Source of the DNA: Glandiceps talaboti
Taxonomy: Eukaryota; Hemichordata; Enteropneusta; Spengelidae
Length of the DNA: 64,000 nt
NCBI RefSeq assembly: GCF_964340395.1
Contig: NC_135549.1
Span: forward strand, 2,115,001 to 2,179,000
Direction: 5' to 3'
A program made the translations under genes and the position numbers. Positions 13,480 through 26,599 of the stretch are shown here, piece after piece. Position 1 is the stretch's first letter. Each line of letters starts with the position of its first letter. Under the pieces are notes generated by a model. That model made no database searches, had not been told where the DNA came from, and saw only the letters and a program-made list of their open reading frames with translations.

Positions 13480-14421
13480 TGTGTAAATACAATAATATAA
13501 TATGTACTCTACTTGGTGAAAGAAGAATGAAACTCTATGTGTATATATATACATGTATTTATGTATGTAATATAGTAACAAAGAAATGGATATATCTAAG
13601 ACATGTACTCACCATGGTTAAAGGACTTTGGCCACCAAGTGGTGTGACTGGGGAAGTCCCATCCCCCCCAAGCCCCATCCCCCCAATACACACACACTAC
13701 AGAAGTGTGACTGGGTTTTGAAAAGAAATAAGCTAGCATATTCTTGCATTACTCACTGTACAAATAAAACAGCATCATATAACATTAAGAAATAGTGAAA
13801 GAATGGAATTCTGAAAGAAAAACAGCTCTGCAATATTGTAATCTTTAAAAGGTAGAATTGGAATATGTTAGTGAAAACCCTACATGTATAACTATGGATG
13901 AGTCATCATAGATAGACACTGTCAAAAATGACTGGATATCAGACACCAAAGTTCCTGCCATTTCACACATAATTTACAAATAAAGAGGGTATCCCAAATT
14001 TAGCAAAGTAAGGGCTAAAATTTCAGTGGTCATGGCTTCCAATATCATGGCAGCTTCATGACCAGGCACAAAATGTGTGTAAAAGAAACTGTGTGTGTGT
14101 ACATGTGTGTATTTTAGTGATGTTTTGATTCCTGAACAGTACAGTGGTGGGAACAAAGTGGAAAATGAGTGATAACTTCAAGTCTGCTGTCTTTATGCTA
14201 TATAAGTCAACTATTCTTCACTGGAATTCACAAATGGCTTGTGAACAGCAGCTCCTCAATGGCCAAACCATAAAACCATTAGCTCTGTTAAATTGGAATA
14301 TGATAGCATTTAAACTAAAACCACCCTATTCTGGTTATTAGATTGACAGGAATTGATGCTATAACCCAGTTTAGCATTGTGTACACTGTGGAGGGTCGAA
14401 CGATTGGTTAGTTGGTGGGTG

Positions 14422-14482
<61 letters not shown>

Positions 14483-14581
14483 GTTGGTTGGTCGCGATCG
14501 ATCGATTGATTGATTGATTGATCAATCGATCGATCGATAGATTGGTTGGTTGGTTGGTTGGTTGGTTGGTTGGTTGGTTGG

Positions 14582-14621
<40 letters not shown>

Positions 14622-17600
14622 CTCAAATACATTTTTCAGGTCTAGGTTCTGGCTATTATGAGCATAGATTCACAGGTTCATACTTGAAGAATGATACTGG
14701 GACCTTCACCTCACCTAGTTTCCCAGAACGCTACCCTGATGGTAATTATAGGGTAGCATATATTATTGAAGATACAAGTGGTGGTTTTGTTAGACTGGTT
14801 TTCCATGATTTTATTCTCTCCCAAAACTATTTGGATCGCATTGAGGTTTGTACATGTATTTGGTTTTCCTAGTGAATTTATATTCATATCTACATGCACC
14901 TGTAAAGTTGAAAGTAAGCTGTCATTTCAGACACTGATCTTTGACCATTGATCTTTTAGGTCAAATTTGAATTACTCGATAGATTCTGAAGTTATAAATA
15001 TAGAGACACCATTATTCAGTGTTTGTTAATTCTTAGAGGTTGAGATATTACACTATAAAATAGTTGATTTTCATTTTTTTATCTTGTAATAGGGTCCTAA
15101 TGGACCCTCTAAGCCAATTTGACCAATTCTAAGCCAATCTGTGTGCCTTCTTTAGCCAATTTGATGCACCACTGACACAGTCACAATTTCTAGTGACGCA
15201 CCAAAATTTGGTGTTCCCCTATCTCTTACTATGTGGTGACTCACAAGAAATCCCAGTTTTTCTCATTTTGACTCACAACAACAAAATTTTGTTATCGTAA
15301 GAGGGCACACTGGTCCATTAATATCATTTTAATTTTTATGACATTGCTATATATGATACTCTTGTAGATTGCCAGCTAATTGTTAAGTAGGACTTATAGT
15401 TAAAACACCAACACATTGGAGAGGGGACTATGTCTACAAATGTACCACTTTAAATTTAATGTTTTGATAACAGTAATTTCATGCTTATAATTACATATGT
15501 ACCAGAGATTACTTGCACCAGTGCATGTGCATATACTAATGGCATTTGTACTAGCCATGTAGTATCAAACACATCATTGCATACCAGCATGCAAATGATA
15601 TGCAAATGAGGATGTGATTGTTCCTGCTACATGAAAACATGTGATCGCATAGTGTCATTTTTATGAAGATTTGTTGTTTTGGATAAACATATGTAATAAT
15701 AACTGAACCCCATGCGGTGTGAACGTCAGTGTGGGTACTCGGGAGTATTTGCACTTATGTTTGCACTTGCTACACGCATGAAAGTGCATGTGCAGAATAA
15801 TGCAAGCACTCATACAAATACCCTGAGTACGCCACACTTGTACTTGCGCATCATGGGGTTCTAAATGTCATATATGCTGTAGTTTACAGAACCATTTTTA
15901 TCTAGTTTATACTTTTCATATTTTATATCCTATTAGATTCGTGATGGTCCAAACAGAACATCTGAATTGTATACGATGTTCAGTGGTACATCAAGACCAC
16001 ATATTGTGGTGTCTACTGGTTCATCATTATGGGTTGAGTTTGTCGCTGTCACACAAGCAGCAGACTATTTTGCTGTAGGCTTCAAAGCTGTTTATGAGTT
16101 TATTGCCTCAGATGAATGGGGAAACCAGCCAGAAGGTAAGACAGACCAATAACAAGAAAGCCATGAACAGTACAGTACAGTACGTAAAGGAAAAGTCAAG
16201 TCAGTCTTATTTCTGTCTTCAGTACACCTGTATTGATTACTTCTATCTAGATTTCAACTTTTGATCTTGTACAGAAGCCCTACATCTACACTTGACATAA
16301 CTCAGCCTGTGTTGTAGGTATTTAGGGGATTTCCCTTTCTGCATGAGTTTATTGGAAACCCTGTTAACATTACATTTATGGCAGTCTTTTTGTGGTAAAT
16401 GTGATGTCAGAATATGTCTACACACGACAGGTTTTCCTATAAATCCTTGCAGAAAAGTTAAAGATGGCCGAAGATACGTAAGGAAAAAGTTGATATTGTA
16501 CTCTGATAATACAGAATATCTTATTAATGATTGGAATCCAATTTATGTTACAGCAGACCTGTGTCAAACCTTATTGTACAACAATTTCTACTATGATGTA
16601 AAATAAATTGAATTCATGTCTATCAATGTTCTCAATAATCCAGGTATACAGTTAAGAAATATTAAAGTAATTACAATCCATCCTGCATGACTTATCACCT
16701 AATTGTTGCCACTAAAATCGCTGTCCACAAGTTTTACTCTTTCCACATGTTTTTCTCTCCCAACAGTGGCAGGACAGTTTTACACTGATCCATCCCAGCA
16801 ACTCTTTTTTAGTTCATTTGATAGCTATGATGATACTGATGTGGATGTGATTTGGAGTATCAAAGCACCTGATAATCATCAAATCTGGGTCCGATTTAAC
16901 ATATCACTCAGTTGTAAGTATATCGATCTATCAACCCCCCCCCCCTCCCCCCCTCCCCCCCCCCCCCAAGACTTGTGTCCCCACATGCTACCATCAGTCT
17001 TGTAGTCAATCATAGTAGTTGTCGAACTGGCAGAATTATATTCAATGAAAATTCCTTGCCTTGCTCTATAACAAACCATAGTTGATTTATACCACTAGAG
17101 GGCGCTCCATATTGAAAGAAGGCAACTCTCTATTCTCTATAGGACATCGGTCTTTACCATTGATAGGTTGTGAAATTCTTTGAACTATCAATATTGCCAA
17201 ATTTTTGAAAAACTTGTAAAGATATTATGCTGTTAGCGTTTTGTTGTTATTAATGTTGTTGTTGTTGTTGTTGTTTACCATATTGTCTTCACTGTTGATA
17301 CAGTTGTGTAATAAAGTTATTATTAATATTGCTAAAATTCATTATGATGCTTATTATGTAAATTAATGCAAACTAGTTACCTTTAAGACCATATTCCATA
17401 TTATGTGTATATACATCTTCTCTAGATATAGGTAAAAGACAACACATTTCGTTAACTCCATGGTCTGTAAACAGACATCTTTATAGTTTTAAAAATCAAG
17501 TTAATTGTAATAAAACAGAGGGTGATAGATGTGCGTATTTACGTGTGTTCTATACGTGTAGCATCATAGTTACGTGATTCGAAGCAACTCAGGCGTTGTG

Positions 17601-20600
17601 TATCAGACGACGCTACGTCAAAATGGCGGTCTACATGTATCTGTAAATACGTGTTGAGTTTTTGTCATTTTCTTCTATTAAATGTCATATTTTTTATATC
17701 AAAGTTCAGAAGCATATCTTAAAACTAATTGTTTGGTTTTTGGTTTAGGTAGTTGCAGGAAAAATGGCAAAAATACGGACACATTTAGAAATCAAAGGCA
17801 TGTGTCTGGCCTTCTGGACAGAAGATGTCAACCCGCGCATTCACATTCCATTGTTTTTCACGTTTGTGTTTGGAACGCATAACTAAACACATTTTTGTAC
17901 GCGTCATTACTTGTACGCCTGCACGATAATGCTCCTGTAGGTGTACGCATTCTAACGTGTATCTAAACCTCTCTAATTTGTCTTTCCCAAGACTTAACAC
18001 CAATTCCATCACTAATACTGAGGGAAGGATTGACATCAGAAGGTCCACTGTTGCAAGAAATAGATGTGTTGAATGGAGGCTATCTGGCTGTTTCTTCATC
18101 TGATGCTATGTTTATCAGACTGAAAACTAAGATGAAAGCTAAACTTGACTTTGTATGGGGTCTCTATGTAGAGTTTGTCTATGTCGGTAAGTGGAAATTT
18201 TATACACAACAAATTTTTGTTATTTCGAAAAAATAGTAATGTTTTCAAAAATAAATAAATGGTCAGACACTTTGATGAAAGCACTTGAGATAATCCAATC
18301 CAATATGTACAATGTTATTAAGAAACATATTTGTTTGCAGAAAAAAGTGTCAATGTTGTACAGTTGTACAGTTATCATGATGTAGTAGTCCATGTGTTAT
18401 GTATATGTAAATATGCACTGTATCTTAATATTTCTTTTCATAAGATATCGATAAAATATTTTTAACAATATATGTACATGCATATATTTTATGAAAATGT
18501 CTTCTACTATTTGTACAGGATTCCTGTGAAGCAAAGTTTTTATATGAGTACATTTTCTTATAGGCGTATCTCATAGGATTCTTGGGGGAAAGGAGACTGT
18601 TTTTTGTTGAAAACCCAATGTCAGATTAAAATTAACCATTGGATGTGAAAAACAGTTGTTTGGTAGAACTATTGGAAACGTTAGTCCTATTGAAACCTTA
18701 TGGCTCCATGGATGAAATAGATAGTAGTATTCCACTGTGGGATTCAACACTGGGTTGTAAGATCCTAGATATAGGAGCAGACTCGGGAAGCTTTTGTTTT
18801 AAGATTAATTGTTTCTGTTGAAATACTACGTGATAAGGTTTATTACAGTGTTTTTTTAATCTCCATACAGACCCTGTAACTTACCAATGTCCTAAAGGTT
18901 ACTTTGCTTGTAAGAACAATGCAAGGTGTATCAACAATACTCTGACTTGTGATGGGATAAACCATTGTGGTGACTGGGGTGATGAAACTTTGTATGACTT
19001 ATGGAACACTAATTGCTATGGTAACGTATTCTTATTTTCTCAAATCTCTCAAATAACTACCCACTAAGAAAAAAATCATGATATTAGATGGTAGACTTTT
19101 GTGTAAGGGTGTATGTTAGACCAGTACATTGCAACCAAGTATACATATAGGGTGAGTGTTTTCTGATAAACAGGTAAAATGTACACATGTTCCTCAAAGT
19201 GATTTGATGATCAATGTGAGCTCTACCTGGAACCACCTCCCTGTAGCATAGTGGTGATAGAACTCAGGATTAGCAGTCAGGAGCTCATCAGTTTGTATCC
19301 CACTAGATCAGGGATTTTCTGTGACCGACCCAAACCCAGAGTGTTCAATAGACTCAATGGGTATAAGGCTGTGTCAGCCATGATCACTCACAAGATGAGC
19401 ACAAATTTGGGAGACTCCTCGAGTAATGACGTCAACTTGAACAGTCAGTTGGACGATTACTCACACAGAGCCTGCAGGGGCTAAATGTTTGCCAGGCCTG
19501 GGTGACTCTGGGATAGCCTGTGAACTGACTTAGGGAAAGCCTTTAAGTTAACAGTTCCACAGCCACATGATAGGGAGCTCGATCACAACATAGCCCTGTC
19601 ATGTATGTCCCAGACCTGAATGGATTTGTGTTGAAATGTGTCTATATGTCTGCATAATAAAGAAACTAATTATAAAAAGAGACCAATTCCCAGCACAAAT
19701 TTAAAAAAAAAAAGAAAAAAAGATATGAGCTCCACCTGCCCAGCTGATATGCCAGATAATCGTCTGTGGAACAACAAAAATTACATGTATGTATAATAAT
19801 GGAGGAATGTAACAAAAATACATTCAGTTTGTGTAACGTAATTGTTTTATCATTTCAGATAAATGTGGTGGCTGTCACCATGGTTACTGCAGCTGTTATC
19901 ATTCACATCATGCTGAGACATGTGAATGTTATTGTGACAATGGTTACCATGGTACCCACTGTGAAGAGGAAATGGGTAGGTACTAGTAATGGACATAAAT
20001 ATGAATTATGTAACTGTTACACTGGAAATTTAGTTTTTAAACATGATATAATAAGTTTAGAAATTTGTGCGTATTAAGTACCAAATTACTTATTTATAAA
20101 ATTGTAATTTTTTAGCCCCATAGATCTATTTCTCTTTCCAAATTTGCTGTATTTATTTATTTGTCATAGACAGAATGTTTCTATGGTTATAGTATCATTG
20201 TATCTTTTTTGTTTTCCTCAGACTTTTGTCAAGATTTTTGACTAAAGAGAACAATACTTTATGAGGTGATTCTTGATTTTGTTTAGTCTATCACCTATCA
20301 TAAGGATGCAATTTACTTGGTTTATGAACTATATCTTTGCTTGCATTTGACATATGTAGTACATTGTATTGTTTTCTTTGTCCTAAATAAATATAACGTA
20401 AATTTAGCTTAGGTAATACTTGTATGTAGACAGTTGAAAACAAATTTCATTAATATATATGCAAATTAGGTACATTTCATTAAAAATTGATCCCTTCTAA
20501 ACATCCATGTACCATGACCATTTTAACAAATGGCAAAATAACTATACAATTGTTTTCCCTGTAACATTTTATGCAGTGGAACTGTGTAATATGTCAGAAT

Positions 20601-23600
20601 TTATGTCAGTTGTATAGCTTAAGATTTTAATTTCATTCTCCTAAATTTTGATGATTGTATTTGTGTTTCAGGTGAGCCAGCATGTCCATACTGTCAGAAT
20701 GGAGGTTATTGTGATGTTGTAAAAAGTGTATGTCAGTGTGCCGAAAATTACTATGGTGACCAATGCCAATACTACTATTCAGGTAATCTTTAATATAATA
20801 GATAAATGCCATGGGTGTTTGGTGAGTGGGGATCAGATGTTAAATCTTCATGATGTGATTATAAGAGGGTGAAGAAACATGCCCCCACATCTGAAGGCCC
20901 ATATAGAGACTTTAGTATTTTTAGCCACCAATTGGCAATGCCCAGAGGACCTATACTTGAGTTCTGTCTGTCCGTATGTCTGTGCGTGTATTCGTTCATC
21001 TGTCCGTCCATCCATGCACTCTCTCAGACATGCATCAGCCTATTTCAGCCAGACTCTCTATCTTGGACACATGCGTGTCACTTAATTTTGTGACCTTGAC
21101 CACTTGGCAAAATGGCGGCCATATTTGTGATAAACACATTTTGCTTCATATCTCCAAAGATACATGTCTATAACCTCATTATATACATTGAGCTTTCTTT
21201 TGAGGCCTTGATCTCAACCGACATTTTCAAGGTCAAATAGCCAAACTTTGTCTTTTTACCATATAACTCAAAAAGTTGAATACAAAGAGACTCAATTCAA
21301 GTGTCCACACCCATATTATCAAAGCTAATATTTCTTTTTATATTTTGACCTAAGACCTTGACCGCCATCTTCAAGGCTCAAAGATCAAATTGAAGTTTTG
21401 TATCTAGAAACACTATTCAAGTGTCAGCACCTATATTCATAGAGTTAAGCTTTCAGCTGGACACCAAAGGTTTGACCTTGACCTTCATCTTCAAGGTCAT
21501 ATAGTAAATCATTCAATAACTTTAGAAGTTTTATACCAAGAGACTTCATTTTTAGATGTGTACACCCACATTGCTAGAGGTACACCTACTATTCAGATAT
21601 TGACTTTTGACCTTGACCTTCATCTTCAAGGTCAAATAGTAAATTGTTCTATAACTTTGTTTTAGGAGTTTTATACTGAGAAACTCCATTTAAGTGTGTA
21701 AACCCAGAGGTGCACTTACTATTCAGATATTGACTTTTGACTGTCATCTTCAAGGTCAAATTTAAATTTGCACAATAACATTGTCATATACAACAAACCA
21801 GTTGGAGTTATGTTTTCTTTGAAGGCTTGTGTGAAATAGTAAATTTGAATCATGATACAAATACTTTACCATACAAAATCTTTGTCACCCATAATCAAAT
21901 AACTGATAAATGACAAATAGAATCTCCATGTCATTTGTAAAAGAAAGATATATTTCATTTAAAAAAATTCAGTCACTTATGTAACTACAATGTACTATTC
22001 TTTCAGTTCTTCATTCAGATAAACAAAAAATCATTTAGATCATTATAATATCATAGAAGTGTTTTGGGATGTCTTAGAATGTGTTGAGGGGGAAACTCTG
22101 ATATTTGTTTCATTTACATTTCTAACAAAATTAAAGGTATAACCAGGTGAAATAGCAGGGAATGCTAACACACTGTACCAGTACTCCATTCACATATGTA
22201 TTGTATAACCAGGTGAAATAGCAGGGAATGCTAACACACTGTACCAGTACTCCATTCACATATGTATTGTATAACCAGGTGAAATAGCAGGGAATGCTAA
22301 CACACTGTACCAGTACTCCATTCACATATGTACTGTGCAAAAATTACGGATAGTTGTCATGAATTTAAAAACTTTTCCATTCACACATGGCCACTATACA
22401 TCATCTCAAAACTTTAGAAAGTTTTCCATGGATAAATATCTGTACTTTTTCTTTCTGATCATTTGCATTGAATGTCACATGTTAAGAATTGTTCATTTGT
22501 ACCAACATACATAAATAGACTGTATACCATCACTGTATCCTATCACCATTGCAATTAAACAGAGTATGACAATGTTGCAGACGATGAAAGTTATTACATG
22601 GTGTTATACGCATGTGGAGGGTTGATTGGTCTGGTATTGACGTGTTTGTGCAGTTTGGCATTGACTAAAAGACATCATAGAGCACGAGCCAGAAGACTTC
22701 ATGTACCTACCACTATTAGTGCTGGTGGCATTACTGAATCAGGTTTGTCTGTTGTAAATACTTATGGCATGTTTAACATTTTAACATTTAACATTATTTA
22801 TTTTCTATTATTAAAAAATACATGAACACATTCCCTATGACTTTGTTTAGTTCAGATGATGCTTGGTCCCAGAGTACAGCTGGCACCTCTTCTATTATAG
22901 CCCAATTTGCCAAATTTTATAATTTTAAGAGGTCACATGGTGTAGAATTGGTGAAAATTTACTTTTCTATGTCACCAAAGCAGATATGCAGCTGAGATAA
23001 AATCAGGCTTTCATACGTAAAGGCCTACTTTGGATTTAGGATTAAAATCTAGCTGTGATAACTGGTTGATTGACAGAACACTACAAAAACTTGGCCCAGA
23101 AAAGATGAATGAACCCATTGTATAAACACTAGTGAGATGACCAGGAATTAAAATAGCTTTTTAAGTTTGGTTTGCTAATTAAGTGCTGGTTAATTTACTT
23201 ACTAATCAAATTTCAAATTGTGAATTTTTGTATTTTGTTTTAGATTACTCCAATACCTACCATCAGTTTAACTCGGATACAGAAAGACTCACAGATCCTG
23301 ATATGTTTTACATGGAAGCGCCACCTGCCTACTCATTGTGTTTGAATGCTGATGGTGCTGCTCCCCAATCACAACTCTCAGATGAGAATATTACGGCTGC
23401 ATCTGAAGAACTAACCATCAATAATACCAACACCGATATCATCCCAGACGAACCTCCACCAAGTTATGAAGAGAGTACTTGTAATGTACCAATGTTGGAG
23501 AGTAACGATGACAGTGCTACCTGTGGCAGTTCTGATAATGTACCAGTCATTAATGAAAGTTCTCATGGTGATCGTACTAAAGAAGAGAATGAGGACAATG

Positions 23601-23620
23601 CCGATGAAAGTCATGCTTAA
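13331..23620 (+). CDS. Single-pass receptor-like protein: signal peptide, CUB-CUB-LDLa-EGF-EGF-TM, PPxY tail
   Basis: Ten coding exons join in continuous phase to 580 aa: 13331-13391, 14640-14845, 15937-16135, 16767-16913, 17992-18186, 18871-19020, 19859-19975, 20672-20782, 22563-22742, 23244-23620. All introns are phase 1 except the one splitting the first CUB domain (phase 0), as in shuffled extracellular modules. Domains: signal peptide (1-19); CUB-like 1 (about 21-155, with FTSPSFPERYPDG, LDRIEIRDG, GTSRPHIVVSTGSSLWVEF); CUB-like 2 (about 156-269); LDL-receptor class A (about 270-319, six Cys, calcium cage DGINHCGDWGDE); EGF-like 1 (320-358, eight Cys); EGF-like 2 (359-395, six Cys); TM (about 408-430); basic stop-transfer HHRARARR; acidic cytoplasmic tail with PPAY (482-485) and PPSY (527-530). 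Both CUB domains lack the usual cysteines. PPxY motifs typically bind WW domains such as those of NEDD4-type ubiquitin ligases. The CUB-CUB-LDLa-TM order recalls NETO proteins, but the EGF modules and PPxY tail do not. Ligand unknown. Confidence 0.86.
13424..13484. repeat. (GT)n microsatellite in intron 2
   Basis: About 60 bases of GT dinucleotide begin 32 bases after the exon 2 donor of the CUB gene. Confidence 0.98.
14403..14621. repeat. Compound tetranucleotide array (GATT/GGTT/GATC)n
   Basis: Runs of GATT, GGTT and GATC tetranucleotides abut the CUB exon at 14640. Only about 18 bases of non-repeat sequence, including ATTTTTCAG, separate the array from the exon, so array length changes would alter the branch-point region. 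Confidence 0.97.
15095..15315. repeat. Dispersed repeat A, copy 1
   Basis: This intronic segment (GCCAATTTGATGCACCACT ... GTGGTGACTCACAAG ... GCACACTGG) is alignable with 49020-49232 in MCM2 intron 7, in the same orientation. It is a shared interspersed element with no visible coding capacity. Confidence 0.7.
16186..16390. mobile_element. Partial copy of the 4836-5254 TIR element
   Basis: It begins AAAGGAAAAGTCAAGTCAG and continues with TTATTTCTGTCTTC. It then shares a GGGGATTTCC block and following sequence with the element at 4836. The right terminus was not located, and the end coordinate is approximate. Confidence 0.45.
16936..16968. repeat. Poly-C tract
   Basis: A cytosine run interrupted by single T bases, immediately downstream of the donor of the CUB exon ending at 16913. 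Confidence 0.95.
17092..17105 (+). promoter_or_regulatory. CTCF core consensus match (intronic)
   Basis: CCACTAGAGGGCGC fits every position of the CTCF core consensus CCASYAGRKGGCRS. It lies in the intron between CUB exons 16767-16913 and 17992-18186. Binding is inferred from the motif only. Confidence 0.45.
19239..19680 (+). mobile_element. tRNA-derived SINE-like retroposon
   Basis: The head contains a tRNA A-box-like TAGCATAGTGG (19243-19253) and, about 40 bases later, a B-box-like GTTTGTATCCC (19291-19301). The body is unusually GC-rich for this intron and ends in CTGCATAATAAAGAAAC, an A-rich tail typical of retroposon 3' ends. It sits in the CUB-gene intron between 19020 and 19859. Length is about 440 bp; the flanking duplication was not resolved. 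Confidence 0.6.
21035..21800. repeat. Diverged ~120-bp array with AAGGTCA inverted half-sites, copy 1
   Basis: The region starts at a block containing AAAATGGCGGCCATATTTG. It continues as diverged ~120-bp units, each with TGACCTTGACC and, a few bases on, CTTCAAGGTCA. The two halves form a hairpin (TTGACCTT / AAGGTCAA, best at 21473-21499 and 21608-21635). TCAAGGTCA is the extended half-site recognised by ERR/SF-1-type nuclear receptors. A homologous array in the same orientation lies at 24940-25620. Confidence 0.75.
22139..22333. repeat. 66-bp tandem repeat, 3 copies
   Basis: AACCAGGTGAAATAGCAGGG recurs at 22141, 22207 and 22273 with almost no divergence. The period is a multiple of three, so a 22-residue repeat peptide is open on the minus strand. 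This is an arithmetic effect, not a gene. Confidence 0.95.
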
Positions 23621-26599
23621 CTACAATCAGAATGACTAATTTGCAAACCTACATTTATGCAGTTTGTAGAAGTATTAAAAAGACACTATTATACATGTTA
23701 TAACTGAATCTCAAAAAAAAGGCTGCCAAATAATGATCTCAAAATCTTATATTTATAATTTGAGAATAAGATACTGAAAATGTAGGATATATATTTGTTT
23801 GAAGATATATGATCTGTATTTAATATTTTGGTAATTATCCATATCATATAAAAGTGTAAATCATAAGTACATTATTCAAAATGAAATGATATAACTTTGA
23901 TAGGTGTGTTTTAGATAAAGTCATTACCCTCTAATGGGTGTGAGTCTTAAAATGGCACAAGCTGAGTTTAGAAAGTTTTAACTCAAGTGACATAAGTCTC
24001 AAGTAAACTATTGTAGTACAATACTAATGTCGATGAATGCCTTCTAAGATATTACTCTTGTTGTCTGACATTTTTAGAACAGTTGATTGCAAGGTAGAGA
24101 TTTACTTGACTTTTATATATATGAAAAATTACATCATCGGATCATTTATAAGGAATATCGTTATACCAAGTTTGAGTTCAGTCAATTGCAAGTAATGGTT
24201 TTAGTAAGTATAGACACCTACATATATCTTTTGAATATGACCTACATTAAGGTTTTAGAATTATACACCACAGGGGACAAATTTCCTTGAAAATAAAATT
24301 TCTTAAAATCTCAAACTTTGCCATAATTATGTAAGCTTGTTTCTGGTCCTCTGAAATACAATAACAGAAATTTAGGGATTCACCATATTGATTTCAAGGA
24401 AATCTACAGTCTTTTCAAATTGTATTAACACTGGCTATAGTTAATTCTCATTTTGATATCATTTGACTCTACTTCAAAAATTTGTACGGTGACCCCAAAA
24501 ATTTGTACGGTGACTCCAAAGTTGTTTTCTTGATTTTAACTGAGAATGGGTTAGAATTTTCTTGATAAAAGTGTCAGCAAACGTTTTTCACTTCAGAGGC
24601 ACACAATATATATTTTAAAAGTTTTTGATAGATGAGTGTATGTATATTCTATCGATAACCTTCATTTTCATTTGACTTTTTCAATTCATCAATTCCTGGT
24701 ACCGTAATATAGGGGAAATACTATGCAATGGGTTCATATTTCAACAACCCAACCTTTCAATGGAAAAACTCAAATTCTTATGTTTGAACCAGAAATCCTT
24801 TTTGTTTGGACAGATGTGTAGTTCATTAAATCTACCAAACTTGTGGTGGTAGATATATATATCAGTATTTTAACATAATTTCATGTTGAGGGTGATAAAG
24901 TATTTACTGAGAATGTACTACCAAACTTATCACAAAGGTAACACACTATCTGGGACACATGCACTTCACTTAATTATGTAGTCTTGACCTTTATGACAAA
25001 ATGGCGGCCATATTTGTGATAAACACATTTTGCCCAATATCTCCAAATGTTTTATACATATGGACACCATTCAAGTGTCTACATAACATTTTAGACTATC
25101 TAACGAGGCTTTAACCTTGAACAACACCTTCAAGGTCAAATAGCAATAATATGTCTTCCTACCATAACCACACAGATTCAATTCAAGGGTCTCCACCCAT
25201 ATTATTATCAGAGGTCAGCTTTCTCCTTATAATTTGACCTTGACTACCATCTTCCAGGTCAAAGAGCAAATCACTCAATAACTTATGAGATTTTGTATCT
25301 GGAGATACCATTCAAGTATCTGCACCAATATTTATTGATTTAATATTTCAGCTGGAGACTAAATGTTTTACCTTGACCTTCATCTTCAAGGTCAAATTGT
25401 AAATTGTTTAATAGCTTTCAATTAGAAGTTTTATACCAAGGGGCTACATTGTAAGCATTTATAACGTAAGTGTGTACACCCACATTGCTAGAGGTAGGCT
25501 TTCTATTCAGATATTGACTTTTTGACTTTTGACCTTAACCTTCATCTTCATCTTCATCTTCAAATTTAAATTTGCACAATAACTTTGCCATCAAACCTGT
25601 TGGTGATTATATCTTTTATGAAGACTTATTTTCTCCTTATCCAACTGATTTTTTTCTTCAATTTTAAAGATATAGCTAAGAAATCAATTTTCTTTCTCCT
25701 ATCTGAAGCGAGAAATTTCTATTTAAAAAATGACCTCTTTTGCATGATTAACATGAGATAGCAGACTTACAAGAGATGTAATGAGATATTTCATACTTCT
25801 TTCATGTTCTCTAACCAGTTATTAACCAAACAATGTCAAGTGAATATTCATAAACAATGTAAAGTGAATATTCATAAATAGTATATACCAGAATACACTG
25901 AATACACAGTAAGGTCACCATATAGTCATAACCAATTTACATACACAATATTGGCAGATACAATAAAACTTTCAATTTTAATTAAAATGTGAAAGTGTTC
26001 TCTTTGTGTGATTGATATAACAACCCTATACAGTTGATTATTCTACATTGTAGCTCAAGTGAACAGTCTCTCTGCTGTGCATAACATGTCTGCAGGGAGA
26101 AAGAATGATGGCGTGTTTGAGTTAACCATAGTTTCATTGGTTATTTGAAAACCCAACAAAACCATTATTTCAGTACCCCCACCCCCCCACCCCCATGTTT
26201 ATCTGACACAGAAGCCATTTGCTGTTTAAGAAAATAAAAATTAGGTCTGATCATATTTCTATACTTCTGACATCACTCTGTGGGAATATGATGATAAAAG
26301 TTGCAATGCATGCCTATGATCCAACATTTTCAGTTGCTACAGTAGTGTTGCTCCACCCTCATCGGCCTTCTATGGGGTGACCGAAGTGTGAGGGTGCCTC
26401 ACTTTACGACGTACCTTACAGACCAGAGTTTAGACCCATCCACAATTTTGAAAACAGAATGACCCCCCCCCCCATACTGCCAATTTCAAAAACAGGGTGA
26501 CTCCCCCCCCCTACAAATCACCCCCCCCCCCCCCGGCCGAAGAAACTGACCGGTCCCTTACAACCCACACCACACTACTGAAACTGCACTCCTGAAAAT
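23621..26599. other. 3' UTR of the CUB gene and repeat-rich intergenic DNA
   Basis: A possible polyadenylation signal AATAAA lies at 24292-24297, about 670 bases after the stop codon. No further gene is visible. The stretch includes the second nuclear-receptor-half-site array (24940-25620) and C-homopolymer-rich sequence at 26460-26535. Confidence 0.5.
24940..25620. repeat. Diverged ~120-bp array with AAGGTCA inverted half-sites, copy 2
   Basis: It shares with 21035-21800 an opening block (ACAAAATGGCGGCCATATTT and GTGATAAACACATTTTGC) and repeated TTGACC/GGTCAA hairpin units (for example 25369-25394). Orientation is the same. It is more diverged than copy 1 and ends in a (CATCTT)n stretch. 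Confidence 0.7.

Noticed and set aside
17785-18099. 104-codon minus-strand open frame
   Set aside because: Overlaps the CUB exon at 17992-18186 antisense and has no recognisable content.
22131-22340. Minus-strand 22-residue repeat peptide
   Set aside because: Arises from the 66-bp intronic tandem repeat.
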